A DNA stretch of 64,000 nt, from the NCBI GenBank assembly GCA_030015575.1, contig JASDDO010000006.1, forward strand, positions 109,732,045-109,796,044, given 5' to 3'. Position numbers and translations under genes: made by a program. Positions 47,804 to 58,400 of this stretch are shown piece by piece. Origin of the DNA: Agapanthus africanus (taxonomy: Eukaryota; Streptophyta; Magnoliopsida; Asparagales; Amaryllidaceae). Position 1 is the first letter of the stretch, and each line of letters opens with the position of its first letter. Under the pieces are notes generated by a model. The model had not been told where the DNA came from, ran no database searches, and worked only from the letters and a program-made list of their open reading frames with translations.

Positions 47804-50800
47804 ATGCTAAAGAGTTTTCTTCTCTCTCTCCTAATTGCAGCGACCCTGAAAATGACTGGACTTAAGTTACTTTTAGAGAAAAATATACTGACGGGGCCAA
47901 ACTATAAAGATTGGCTGCGGAATGTCAAAATGGCTTTGACCTATGACAAACTGGGGTACGTCCTCACCGCTACGGCACCTGCTGTCCCTGGTCCCAAATC
48001 CAGCAATGCGGATAAGGAAATCCGCAAAACCTGGGATTTAGATTGCGCGAGAGCCAAGTGCATCGTGCTTGCCTCGATGAACAATGAACATCAGAGGAGG
48101 CACGAGGATATGGACCTTGATGGCATATTTCTCCATACAAAGGAACTTTATGGAGAGCAATCTCGTATAGCAAGATACGAGACCTCAAAGAACTTGTTTC
48201 GAGCGAGGTTGGCTGCCGGGTCATCGGTAGGTGAACATGTCCTACAGATGATCAGCTATATTGAAGAGCTCGCAGACCTTGGGACGACTTTGGATAATGA
48301 GCTCTATACAGACCTTATTCTCCAGTCCCTTCCTCACACCTACGCCCAGTTTATCCTGAACTTCAACCTTCAAAGAAAAGAAGTTGAACTTCCGGAACTC
48401 CTGAACATGTTAAGGAGTGCAGAGGGCACCTTGAAGACATCAAGGGAAACACCCGCTATGTTTGTTGGCGGTGCATCTTCTTCCGGGTCCAAGGCTAGGG
48501 CCAAAGGAAGGAAGAAAAAGGCCGCACCCAGACCTAGAGGAGGTGTTAGTAAGGTGGGAGGGAAGGGAAAGAAAAAGAAAGCAGTACCGATAGTTGGTCA
48601 GGATGAGTGCTTCCATTGTCATAGGAAAGGGCACTGGAAGAAGGATTGCAAGGCGTGGAACGCCAAGAACCAGGAACCGAAGCAAGCTGTGGCTTCGACT
48701 TCAGGTGTGTTTGTAATTGAGAATTGTCTGTCGATCAACTCTACTTCCTGGGTATTGGATACCGGATCAGGATCTCATATTTGCAATTCATTGCAGGCAC
48801 TGAGAAACCGTAAAGTGCTGAAGGAAGGTGATATGACCCTAAAGGTTGCTAACGGAGCTAGCGTGGGAGCTGCGTCCGTCGGGGACTATCACCTAGGATT
48901 GACGAGTGGACACATTTTGGTTTTACATAACTGTTATTTTGTACCCAGCTTAACGTGTAATATCATATCAGTTTCCTTGTTATCAAATAAAGGTTATGAT
49001 TTCACGTTTGTAAGAGATGTTGTCAACATCCACCTTAATCATGGTTTGATTGGGTCCGGTACTCTAAATAACGGCATATATGTTTTAAACCAACTCCAAA
49101 TTTTCAACGTCCAGAACACACTAAAAAGAAAGTCTCCAGATTCGAATAAAGCTTTCTTATGGCATTGTAGACTGGGTCACATCAATGAGAGAAGGTTGAC
49201 TAAGTTGCATAGAGAAGGATATTTGGACACGTTCGAATATCAAACTTATGACACTTGTCAATCTTGTCTCAAAGGAAAGATGACAAAGACTCCATTTACT
49301 GGACAAGGAGTAAGAGCGAGCGAGCTCTTAGGACTCATACACAGTGATGTATGTGGTCCAATGTCTACACATGCGAGAGGTGGTTATTCCTACTTCATTA
49401 CTTTTACAGATGATTTCTCTAGGTATGGATATGTTTTCTTAATGAAGCATAAATCAGAGGCCTTTGAGAAATTCCTGGAATTCAAGAGTGAAGCGGAAAA
49501 CCAAACAGGCAAAAGTATTAAGACACTGAGATCTGATCGAGGTGGAGAATACTTAAGTGCCGAGTTCCTAGGTTACCTAAAAGAGAAAGGAATTCTCTCT
49601 CAGCTTACTCCTCTATACACTCCACAGCACAACGGTGTATCGGAGAGACGGAATCGAACCCTATTGGATATGGTACGATCCATGATGAGTAATGCTGAGT
49701 TACCGCGATCTTTCTGGGGATATGCGCTAGAATCAGCAGCATATATTTTGAACAGAGTTCCAACCAAAACTGTGCCTACCACACCATATCAGATGTGGAG
49801 TGGGAAGAAACCCTATCTTCAGTATATAAGGATTTGGGGATGTCCAGCTTTTGTCAAAAAACAGTTTGTGGACAAGCTTGAGGCACGATCAGTAAAATGT
49901 ATGCTCGTAGGATATCCAAAGAACTCCAAGGGATATTGCTTCTATTACGCAGAGGAACAAAAGGTTTTTGTTTCTCGTAATGCCCATTTTCTAGAACAAC
50001 AAGTTTTAGAAAAGGATACAAATGGGAGCGAAATAGAACTGGAAGAAATTCCAGAACCACAAGCTGCTACTAAAAGTTTGGTAGAACCAGAGGTTCAAGA
50101 AGAACAGAACATTCCCGCACCCCTCCGCAGGAGTAGTAGGCCGTCTCATCCGCCTGAGAGATACTACGGTTTTCTCATAGACGGGGATAGAGAGGATTGC
50201 ATCATAGATGATGATGAACCTACTGACTTCCAGCAGGCTATCCAGAGCGGCGACTCGGTACGATGGCTAGATGCAATGCGAATCGAAATGGAGTCCATGT
50301 ACACCAACAAAGTATGGACTTTGGACTTTGCTCCAGATGGGGTAAAACCCATAGGATGCAAATGGATCTTCAAGAAAAAGATTGGTGTAGATGGACAGGT
50401 GGAAACCTATAAGGCTAGACTTGTTCCAAAGGGTTTTCGTCAAAAACCTGGTTTGGACTATGACGAAACTTTTTCTCCAGTGGCTATGCTCAAATCCATT
50501 CGGGTCCTTCTTGCTATTGCTGCCTTCCATGATTATGAAATCTGGCAGATGGACGTAAAGACGGCTTTTCTGAATGGAAATTTAGAAGAGAGCGTCTATA
50601 TGGATCAGCCAGAGGGTTTCAATCAGAGTGGGAGCAGCGGGAAAGTATGCAAGCTGCTTAAGTCTATTTATGGACTAAAGCAGGCATCGCGGAGTTGGAA
50701 CATCTGTTTTGATGAGACAGTCAAAGAATATGACTTTATCAAAAATCCAGATGAACCGTGCATATATAGTAAAGTTGTGGCCAGAAGTGTCGTATTCCTC

Positions 50801-51757
50801 GTCTTGTACGTGGATGACATTCTATTGATAGGAAATGACATTCCTATGCTACAATCTGTCAAAGGATTCTTGTCACACAGGTTCTCCATGAAAGACCTGG
50901 GTGATGCCTCTTACATTCTGGGGATCCGGATCTATCGTGATAGATCCAAGAGGATGTTGGGACTTTCGCAGTCCAGGTATATCGACACTGTACTGAAAAG
51001 ATTCAGTATGGAAGATTCCAAGCGCGGTAATCTACCGGCTTGTCACGGGATCACCCTCTCCAAAAAGATGTCTCCCAAGACTGATTTGGAAAGGGAACGC
51101 ATGTCTATTATACCCTACGGTTCTGCGGTAGGCTCTATAATGTATGCGATGTTGTGCACCAGACCAGATGTAGCTTACGCACTGAGCGTGGTAAGCCGGT
51201 ATCAGTCAGACCCAGGGGAGATGCACTGGAAAGCAGTTAAGAACATTCTCAAGTACCTGAGGAGGACTAAGGAGATGTTTTTGGTTTATGGCGGAAAAGA
51301 CCTCAGGTTGGAGGCCTTTGCTGATTCCGGCTTCCAGAGTGATAAGGACGATTCCAAGTCCATGTCGGGTTATGTCTTTACCCTCAATGGAGGGGCGGTG
51401 TGCTGGAAGAGCTCCAAGCAGGACACCGTTGCTGACTCGACGATGGAAGCGGAGTATATAGCTGCTTGCGATGCCGCAAAAGAAGCAGTCTGGATGAAGA
51501 AGTTCCTAACAGAACTTCAGGTTGTTCCTACCATAGTTGATCCAATACCTCTGTATTGCGACCACAACGGAGCTATAGCTTTAGCGAAGGAACCAAGGTC
51601 CCATCAGAAGTCCAGACACATCTTGAGGCGGTATCACCTGATCAGGGAGATCATTGATCGTCAGGAGATCGAGGTTCGGAGAGTTGCTTCAGAAGAGAAC
51701 ATTGCTGATCCATTCACAAAGGCCCTTCCTCAGATTCAGTTCGAGCGGCTACTCTAG
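47804..51757 (+). CDS. Copia gag-pol polyprotein of element J
   Basis: A single frame of 1317 codons encodes gag, protease, integrase, RT and RNase H, the Ty1/copia order. Visible sites: gag domain from about residue 17 (LTGPNYKDWLRNV) to 250, CCHC knuckle CFHCHRKGHWKKDC at 269-282, protease Asp319 in DTGSGSH, integrase zinc residues His454, His459, Cys485, Cys488, integrase Asp515, Asp578, Glu614 (35 residues between the last two), RT Asp917 and YVDD at 1002-1005, and RNase H TMEAEY near 1213. All expected catalytic residues are present and there is no internal stop or frameshift. The start is uncertain: the ATG at 47804 lies in the CT-rich leader, while an in-frame ATG at 47852 gives a start closer to the family gag. 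The stop TAG at 51755 comes 12 codons before the TAG that ends the D reading, so the C terminus is slightly short. Products would act in cytoplasmic virus-like particles and in nuclear integration. Confidence 0.95.
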   Translation: MLKSFLLSLLIAATLKMTGLKLLLEKNILTGPNYKDWLRNVKMALTYDKLGYVLTATAPAVPGPKSSNADKEIRKTWDLDCARAKCIVLASMNNEHQRRHEDMDLDGIFLHTKELYGEQSRIARYETSKNLFRARLAAGSSVGEHVLQMISYIEELADLGTTLDNELYTDLILQSLPHTYAQFILNFNLQRKEVELPELLNMLRSAEGTLKTSRETPAMFVGGASSSGSKARAKGRKKKAAPRPRGGVSKVGGKGKKKKAVPIVGQDECFHCHRKGHWKKDCKAWNAKNQEPKQAVASTSGVFVIENCLSINSTSWVLDTGSGSHICNSLQALRNRKVLKEGDMTLKVANGASVGAASVGDYHLGLTSGHILVLHNCYFVPSLTCNIISVSLLSNKGYDFTFVRDVVNIHLNHGLIGSGTLNNGIYVLNQLQIFNVQNTLKRKSPDSNKAFLWHCRLGHINERRLTKLHREGYLDTFEYQTYDTCQSCLKGKMTKTPFTGQGVRASELLGLIHSDVCGPMSTHARGGYSYFITFTDDFSRYGYVFLMKHKSEAFEKFLEFKSEAENQTGKSIKTLRSDRGGEYLSAEFLGYLKEKGILSQLTPLYTPQHNGVSERRNRTLLDMVRSMMSNAELPRSFWGYALESAAYILNRVPTKTVPTTPYQMWSGKKPYLQYIRIWGCPAFVKKQFVDKLEARSVKCMLVGYPKNSKGYCFYYAEEQKVFVSRNAHFLEQQVLEKDTNGSEIELEEIPEPQAATKSLVEPEVQEEQNIPAPLRRSSRPSHPPERYYGFLIDGDREDCIIDDDEPTDFQQAIQSGDSVRWLDAMRIEMESMYTNKVWTLDFAPDGVKPIGCKWIFKKKIGVDGQVETYKARLVPKGFRQKPGLDYDETFSPVAMLKSIRVLLAIAAFHDYEIWQMDVKTAFLNGNLEESVYMDQPEGFNQSGSSGKVCKLLKSIYGLKQASRSWNICFDETVKEYDFIKNPDEPCIYSKVVARSVVFLVLYVDDILLIGNDIPMLQSVKGFLSHRFSMKDLGDASYILGIRIYRDRSKRMLGLSQSRYIDTVLKRFSMEDSKRGNLPACHGITLSKKMSPKTDLERERMSIIPYGSAVGSIMYAMLCTRPDVAYALSVVSRYQSDPGEMHWKAVKNILKYLRRTKEMFLVYGGKDLRLEAFADSGFQSDKDDSKSMSGYVFTLNGGAVCWKSSKQDTVADSTMEAEYIAACDAAKEAVWMKKFLTELQVVPTIVDPIPLYCDHNGAIALAKEPRSHQKSRHILRRYHLIREIIDRQEIEVRRVASEENIADPFTKALPQIQFERLL

Positions 51758-51792
51758 ATCATCGGTCTTCGATACGCCAGTACATGGCCCTA

Positions 51793-51807
51793 GTGCAAGT
51801 GGGAGAT
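51793..51807 (+). other. Polypurine tract of J
   Basis: GTGCAAGTGGGAGAT directly before the 3' LTR; primes plus-strand DNA synthesis in this family. Confidence 0.88.
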
Positions 51808-53689
51808 TGTTAGTGTTTATGCCCTAGAAGGCCATTACTGTATCATACTAGCTTGTATATTACTTAATGGAAGCTTGGGATATTCACATGTATATAACGG
51901 TCTTGCTAAACATGGTAGTATGCTACTTGGTTTTTCTATCTTAATATGTGAGTGTACGTATTGATAGAGCTCTTGGGATCTTGCTTGTCTACCAGCGTTG
52001 TGATGGCAGTCACACTAGTGGGGGCTGGGTAGTCTACAAGCACATCCTCATTCAGGTCCCTGGTCGTTGGATTATCGAGACAGAGCATCGATACTCCGGA
52101 GTAGACTAGTGTGTACGCTTCTCATCCCAGTTGGGGAGATGGTCTGTCCCACAGCCGTCAGTACGTCGTACTGGAGATAGTATACAGGTGCTCGTTAGGT
52201 TACGGGTACACCGGACAGGACTCACAGGGAACTGTTGGTTGGTTTGATACCAGTCGTCAGTGAACAGTTCCTAGGTGACATGAGTACAGCGTAGTCCGCA
52301 GACTTGACACTGCTACTTCGCCTCGAGTGTGTCCCACTGTTCTTAGATTGCTACCCTACCACGGCTCAAAGGAGTCGTGCAAATAGGTAGCAGTTGGGTG
52401 CAGTCCCGAGCACTTGGAGGCAGTGGCGGTTAGACAGGATTCGTCCCTCCCGGTATTGGGAGTAGATATCGTGCTGTGTCAGAGAGCCATTACGCAAAGT
52501 CCCTGGCCAGGGCAAGCGAGATTTGCTGGTAGGTTCCAGTAGTTTCTCAGGGTGTAATGGACTTCCCTCTGACACGACTTATACCGCTATTAGGGGACTG
52601 ACGCTTGCCGCCCCCCTAGGCCCGATATGCGATAGTCTTGGACGAACGGACCGGACTGTATGGAGATTGTCACATCAGACTCGGTAGGAGTTCGGATGGG
52701 TTTTCTCATCGGCCTTCTTATCGACAACTACCTGGGGACCGTTACGTACAGCTAGTGCCGCTTGCGGTCTGTGGTTAAACCCACTGCCAGCGTAGTAGTC
52801 GAGTCTCTAGAGTCCCACACAGAGAGTTTCCTACTCCAGGCGAAACGATATAGAGGTTGCATGGTTTTGCGACAAAGGGTTCGGACGCATACGTGCGTTT
52901 ACGCACGTACGACTTTCGGACAGTTTTTACCAGTCGGCTTTGGTTTAAGCCAGTTACTGGTATCCGGTTGTTGGATTTTTACAGTTTAAAGTTTTTCCGT
53001 ATTTTTGCGGATTGGAGGGGCGTTCTCGTAATTGTACGAGAAGCTTCTAGAAGATGTGACTAAGGAGGTTACTTTGGATGAGATTGTGAGTCATGAGGTG
53101 ATTCATCATTATCATTAATTGCACCATAAATGATAATGACACATGCTTAATGAATCACCATTAGATATTTGTGAAGCATGCTTATTCATCACTCATTTTC
53201 TTTTGTTGATAAATGAGAATGCTTCATAATATATTATGATACACTCTCTCTCTTCTCATTATCTTATCTCATATTCTCTCTCCTCAAGCTCTCATCTTCA
53301 AACCCTAATCCTTACACCTCATGAGTTGAGATCAAAGGATTAGTTAGACTAAACAATCCATAACCATCACTCTATCTCATCCTAACTTCTTTGATTAGCA
53401 ATCCAAGAAGGTTAGTTGCCTCAAGTTTAGAGGTTTAGCTTGGAGTTTTGCTCTCGGGTGGATCGTCTACTACCTAGAGAAGGCCGAGGAGAACAAGGAG
53501 ATCGTAAAGACGAAGGACCGGTTTCATTAGGTATAATCCCTTAACACTATAGTTTAGTATAGCTATGTGTTCGGTTATTATTTGTTTAGCTTCGAATCAA
53601 GCGGTTAGTCGATGTTTGTTCTTTAAACTTGATCGTTTTTGAAAATTCTGCCTCCCCATAAGTACTGGGGTGTACTACATCGACTTACA
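51808..53689 (+). repeat. 3' LTR of J
   Basis: Same length as the 5' LTR, ends CGACTTACA, followed by target-site copy TGTTA. Substitutions against the 5' copy are mostly C/T and G/A, as expected from deamination of methylated cytosine. Confidence 0.95.
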
Positions 53690-53694
53690 TGTTA

Positions 53695-55469
53695 AAGCGT
53701 TTCTGAAAAAATTCTATCCAAATCATAAGACCGCAAGAATTCGAAATGAAATCAACCAATTCTCCCAGCTTCCTTCTGAACCCTTCTGGAAGTGCTTTGA
53801 CCGGTACAAAGACCTTCTTGTTCAGTGTCCTCACCACGGTATAGAGAAATGGCAACTCTGCCAATCCTTATACGAGGGACTGAACCCAGCAACGAAGCAG
53901 TTGCTGGAAACCATCTGTCAGGGCCACTTCCTATCGAAATCTGACGAGGAAGCGTGGCAGTTCTTTGACGATCTTGCGGAGCAAACGCTACAGTGGGAGA
54001 GCACCAGACCGACTTCTTCTTCTTCTATCTCCACTTCTACCGGTCAGTCTAGGGTAGGAATCCACCAACTTGACGTCTCTATTGCGATGAAAGCTGAAAT
54101 GGCTGCGATAACACGAAAGCTTGAAGCGATAGAGAGCAAATTTTCTGCTCCTGCTCCTGCCCCTGTTCTCCCCCTTCGTACCATCTGCGCCTGTTGTTCT
54201 GATTCTTCCCACTTGACCGAAGAGTGTCCTTACAATCCACCCTCGCAAGGACAGGATCAGGTTAATGCTGCTTTCCAGCAAAGACCGAGGAATGATCCAT
54301 ACTCTTCCACCTACAATCTCGGTTGGAGGAACCACCCCAATTTCGCCTGGAATCAGAATCAGAATCAATTCCAAGACAACAATTTCCAAAGGGGCCCTCC
54401 ACCGCAACAACAAGCGCCACAACAAACTCAACATCAATATCAGCAGCCCTTCCAACCCCAACCTTTCCAAAACCAGACGAACAACTTTGCACCCAACAAC
54501 TCTTTTCCACCAAACAACTTTGTTCCGTCAAACACTGATAAGGTTTCCTCGCTCGAGCGAAGTCTGGAGGCGTTTGTTAAACAATCGACTCAATCCACCG
54601 CCAACATCCAGTCTTCAATCCAATCTTTAGTGCAACACACCGCCGCACACGGGCAGAGCATCAAGACCATCGAGGCCCAGATTGCACAGCTGAACACGGC
54701 CTTGAGCGAGCGAGAGAAGGGGAAGCTCCCGTCCCAGCCACTTCCAAATCCCGGTCACCCACATAATGCACATGTTGCTCTTGAACCACAAAACCATAAT
54801 GTGAGTGCCGTGACTACACTGAGATCGGGGAGGATGCTGCAAAACAACATTGGCAAACGGATCAACGATGACACCCCGGCCGCCGCTTCTTCTTCTTCTT
54901 CTTCTCCTTCTTCTTCGTCTTCAGAGCATATTCTCCGTTCTTCAACAGGCTCTCCTTCCTCTTCTTCTGCTCTTAACGGACCCACTTCTCACTCCACGAA
55001 AACACCTATTCTGGGATCCGTTCCAACTCCAAAATCTCCTCCTCCAGCGTTAGACTCAACCAATTTCCAAAATGTTCCATTTCCAAACCGGTTGAGGTCT
55101 AACAAACAAAATCCTCAAATGGAGAAGATTCTGGAGTTATTTAAGCAAGTTAACATTAACATTCCTCTTTTATATGCTGTCCAACAAGTCCCGTCCTACG
55201 CGAAAATCTTAAAGGACTTGTGCACGAAAAAGAGGAAGTGTCAGGTACCCAAGAAAGTTTTCTTGGCTAGTGCTGTGAGTGATGACCTTACCCAATCTTT
55301 ACCACAAAAACGGAAGGACCCTGGCTGTCCTACGATTTCAATTACTATTGGGGATAAGAACATCAACCGCGCACTTTTAGATCTTGGTGCCAGTGTTAAC
55401 TTGCTTCCGTATTCAGTATACGAGCAATTAGGCGTCGGAGAGTTGAAACCCACACACTGCACTCTCTAA
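53695..55469 (+). pseudogene. Athila gag, 3' part, and protease start
   Basis: Continues the gag frame broken at 43945. In order: the rest of the gag core (FYPNHKTARIRNEINQFSQLP; QCPHHGIEKW), a CCHC knuckle CACCSDSSHLTEEC (C-X2-C-X4-H-X4-C) encoded near 54188-54230, a long Gln/Asn/Pro-rich stretch, a Ser-rich low-complexity run, a region with Lys/Arg-rich segments, and the protease motif DLGASVNLLPYSVY at the C-terminal end. A TAA at 55467-55469 stops the frame inside the protease region, directly followed by ATG. In relatives the frame is expected to run on; one C-to-T change (CAA to TAA) would explain it. The ATG at 53670 lies in the J LTR and is not the true start. Confidence 0.88.
54886..54930. 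repeat. TCT-rich microsatellite in Athila gag
   Basis: A run of TCT/TTC triplets encodes a Ser-rich tract. Slippage here keeps the frame, so the tract length may vary between copies. Confidence 0.85.
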
Positions 55470-58400
55470 ATGGCCGACCGATCGATCACCCACCCTAGGG
55501 GTGAGCTAGAGGATGTGTTGATAAAAGTCGGGGACTTCATATTCCCCGTTGACTTCATTGTATTAGATACACAGCCTGTAGCTAACCCCCGGAATCAAAT
55601 TCCGGTGATACTCGGTCGCCCATTTCTCGCAACCTCAAATGCTGTGATCAATTGTCGCAACGGTTCAATGAACCTCTCTTTTGGAAACATGACGATTGAA
55701 CTCAACATTTTTAGGTTGGGGAATCAGCCCGCCGAACCTAATGCTCATATACTGGATGTCTGCTCGATCCAGGAGATCACCCCCGAAGAGTGTGAATTCG
55801 AGGAGTTTCTGTTTGAACACGATAATCTTGACGCCACTAGTGCGTTTCTCTTCGAACCTGCTGCTATTTCTGCGCCCGATAACGAATACGAGTGTTTCAC
55901 ATTCTCGAACGATCTTAGCCGCGCACAACCCGAGTTTGAATCATTCGACTTTCCGGATGAGTTACCTGAACCATCCGACTCGGTTGCCTACACTCGTTTT
56001 GAACCTTTGCTGGAGTCCTTTGAGTTCGAGACCTTTGCACCAGTCTTGCCTTCCATCATTTCACCTCCAACGCTCGAACTCAAGCCGTTGCCGTCTCACC
56101 TTAAGTATGCTTACTTAGGTGAGAACGAGACCCTCCCTGTCATCATTTCGGCTTCTCTAGCTCCCGAGCAAGAGAAAGCCCTTCTCGCGGTCTTGCATGG
56201 CAACAGGCAAGCTTTTGGCTGGTCCATGGCGGACATCAAGGGGATTATTCCCCTCATCGTTGAGTATCACATTCATCTGATGGATGATGCCAAACCAGCC
56301 CGGGATCCACAAAGACGTCTTAATCCAGTCATGAAGGAGGCTGTGAAGAAGAAGATCGTCAAATGTCTAGATAGTGGTATCATTTACCCTATCTCTGATA
56401 GCCAGTGGGTTAGCCCCATTCATGTTGTCCCCAAAAAGTCGGGCATCACGGTCATAACCAACGTGGCGAATGAGTTAATCCCTACTCGCACCCAAACTAG
56501 GTGGCGAGTTTGCATTGATTACAGAAAACTCAACGCCGCAACGCGGAAAGACCACTTTCCGCTACCTTTCATTGACCAGATGCTGGAACGATTGGCCGGA
56601 CATGAGTACTATTGTTTTCTTGATGGCTACTCTGGCTATAATCAAATTCCCATCGCCAAAAAAGACCAGGACAAGACCACTTTCACTTGTCCTTTCGGCA
56701 CGTTAGCATATCGACGCATGCCCTTTTGGTTATGCAATGCTCCCGCTACCTTCCAGCGGTGTATGATGGGTATTTTCTCAGACATGGTGGAAAAATTTCT
56801 GGAGATTTTCATGGATGACTTCTCCATCTTCGGCGACTCCTTTGACGAGTGTTTGCTGCATCTTGACGCTGTCCTTACCCGATGTAAGGACAAGAATCTC
56901 ACTTTGAACTGGGAGAAATGCCACTTCATGGTGCGCGAAGGTATTGTCTTAGGACATATCATCTCGCAAAATGGCATAGAGGTTGACAAAGCTAAGATTG
57001 AGGTCATTTCCAATCTGCCTCCTCCCCGATGCGTCAGAGATATCCGAGCCTTCCTTGGCCATGCCGGTTTCTATAGACGGTTTATCAAGGACTTTAGCAA
57101 GATTGCTAGGCCCTTGACGCTTTTGCTGGCCAAGGACACGCCTTTCGACTTCAACTTGAGCTGTGTGACTGCATTCGAGTCACTAAAACGCTCACTCACT
57201 TCTGCTCCCGTTCTTTCTTCCCCTGACTGGACGCACCCATTCGAGATTATGTGCGATGCATCCGACTCTGCCATTGGTGCTGTCCTTGGACAGCACATCA
57301 ACAAGATGCCGCACGTAATCTATTACGCGAGCCGGACCCTGAACGACGCCCAACTTAACTATACAACAACTGAGAAGGAATTCTTGGCTGTTGTATTTGC
57401 TTTAGAAAAGTTCAGGCCCTACCTCATCGGCTCTCCAGTCATTGTCTACACGGACCATTCAGCTCTGCGCCATCTTTTTGCGAAGAAAGATGCCAAATCT
57501 CGGTTAATACGTTGGATCCTCTTGCTTCAAGAGTTTGACCTTATCATTAAGGACAAACGAGGATGTGAAAACGTAGTTGCCGACTATCTCTCACGACTTC
57601 CTTCTTCGCCTTCGCTTCCAATTCCAATTAACGACGTTTTCCCGGATGAACAACTCTTGACAGTATCTTGCGAACCCTGGTTCGCAGATATTGTGAACTA
57701 TTTGGCCACGGGATTACTACCGACCGAATGGTCTAGTCAGGACATACTTCGCTTCTTATCCCAAGTAAAACACTTTTACTGGGACGAACCTTACTTGTTC
57801 AAGTACTGTCCCGACCAGATTATTCGTCGGTGTGTCCCTGACGAAGAATTCAAGAGTGTGCTGTCATTTTGCCACGATCAAGCGTGTGGCGGGCATTTTA
57901 GGCCCAGAAAGACAGCTGAGAAGATCTTGCAATGTGGTTTCTACTGGCCACAACTTTTCAAAGACGCTTACGACTATTGCAAAACTTGCTCCCGGTGCCA
58001 ACACATGGGCCGGATATCCTGGAGGAACGAGATGCCGCTCCAACCGATCTTGGTTGTGGAGATTTTCGATGTTTGGGGGATGGACTTCATGGGGCCGTTT
58101 CCCAGCTCTTTTGGGAACTTGTACATTCTTCTAGCTGTTGATTACGTCTCTAAATGGGTCGAGGCTGTGCCCAGCCGAACTAATGACAACAAGGTTGTCG
58201 TTAGGTTCCTTAAAGAAAACATTTTCTCACGGTTTGGGCACCCCCGAGCGATCATTAGCGACAATGGAAGTCATTTCTGCAATAAAACTTTCGAAGCCTT
58301 GATGCGGAAATACTCCATTAATCATAAACTTTCTACGCCCTACCACCCCCAAACCTGCGGGCAGACCGAAGTTTCAAATCGGCAAATCAAGCAGATATTG

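Larger units (their letters stand above)
43946..53689 (+). mobile_element. Copia element J (Angela-like), apparently intact
   Basis: Full-length copia: LTRs of 1882 bp each (43946-45827, 51808-53689), PBS at 45829-45841, leader of about 2 kb, one gag-pol frame of 1317 codons, and a polypurine tract at 51793-51807. Target-site duplication TGTTA is at 43941-43945 and 53690-53694. The target is the gag of the Athila element. The LTRs differ at about 18 sites by eye, about 1 percent. Long LTRs, a long leader and the integrase text (MSTHARGGYSYFITFTDDFS) suit the Angela/BARE1 lineage. It is the only element here with every part needed for autonomous transposition, and the plausible source of enzymes for C1. 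Activity is unproven. Confidence 0.94.

Noticed and set aside
53670..53694. ATG at 53670 as the start of the 599-codon Athila frame
   Set aside because: It lies in the 3' LTR of J; the true gag frame began at 43324 and is only continued here.
53988..54470. 160-codon minus-strand frame opposite Athila gag
   Set aside because: Low-complexity Arg/Leu/Gly sequence mirrored from the Gln/Pro/Ser-rich gag; a shadow frame.
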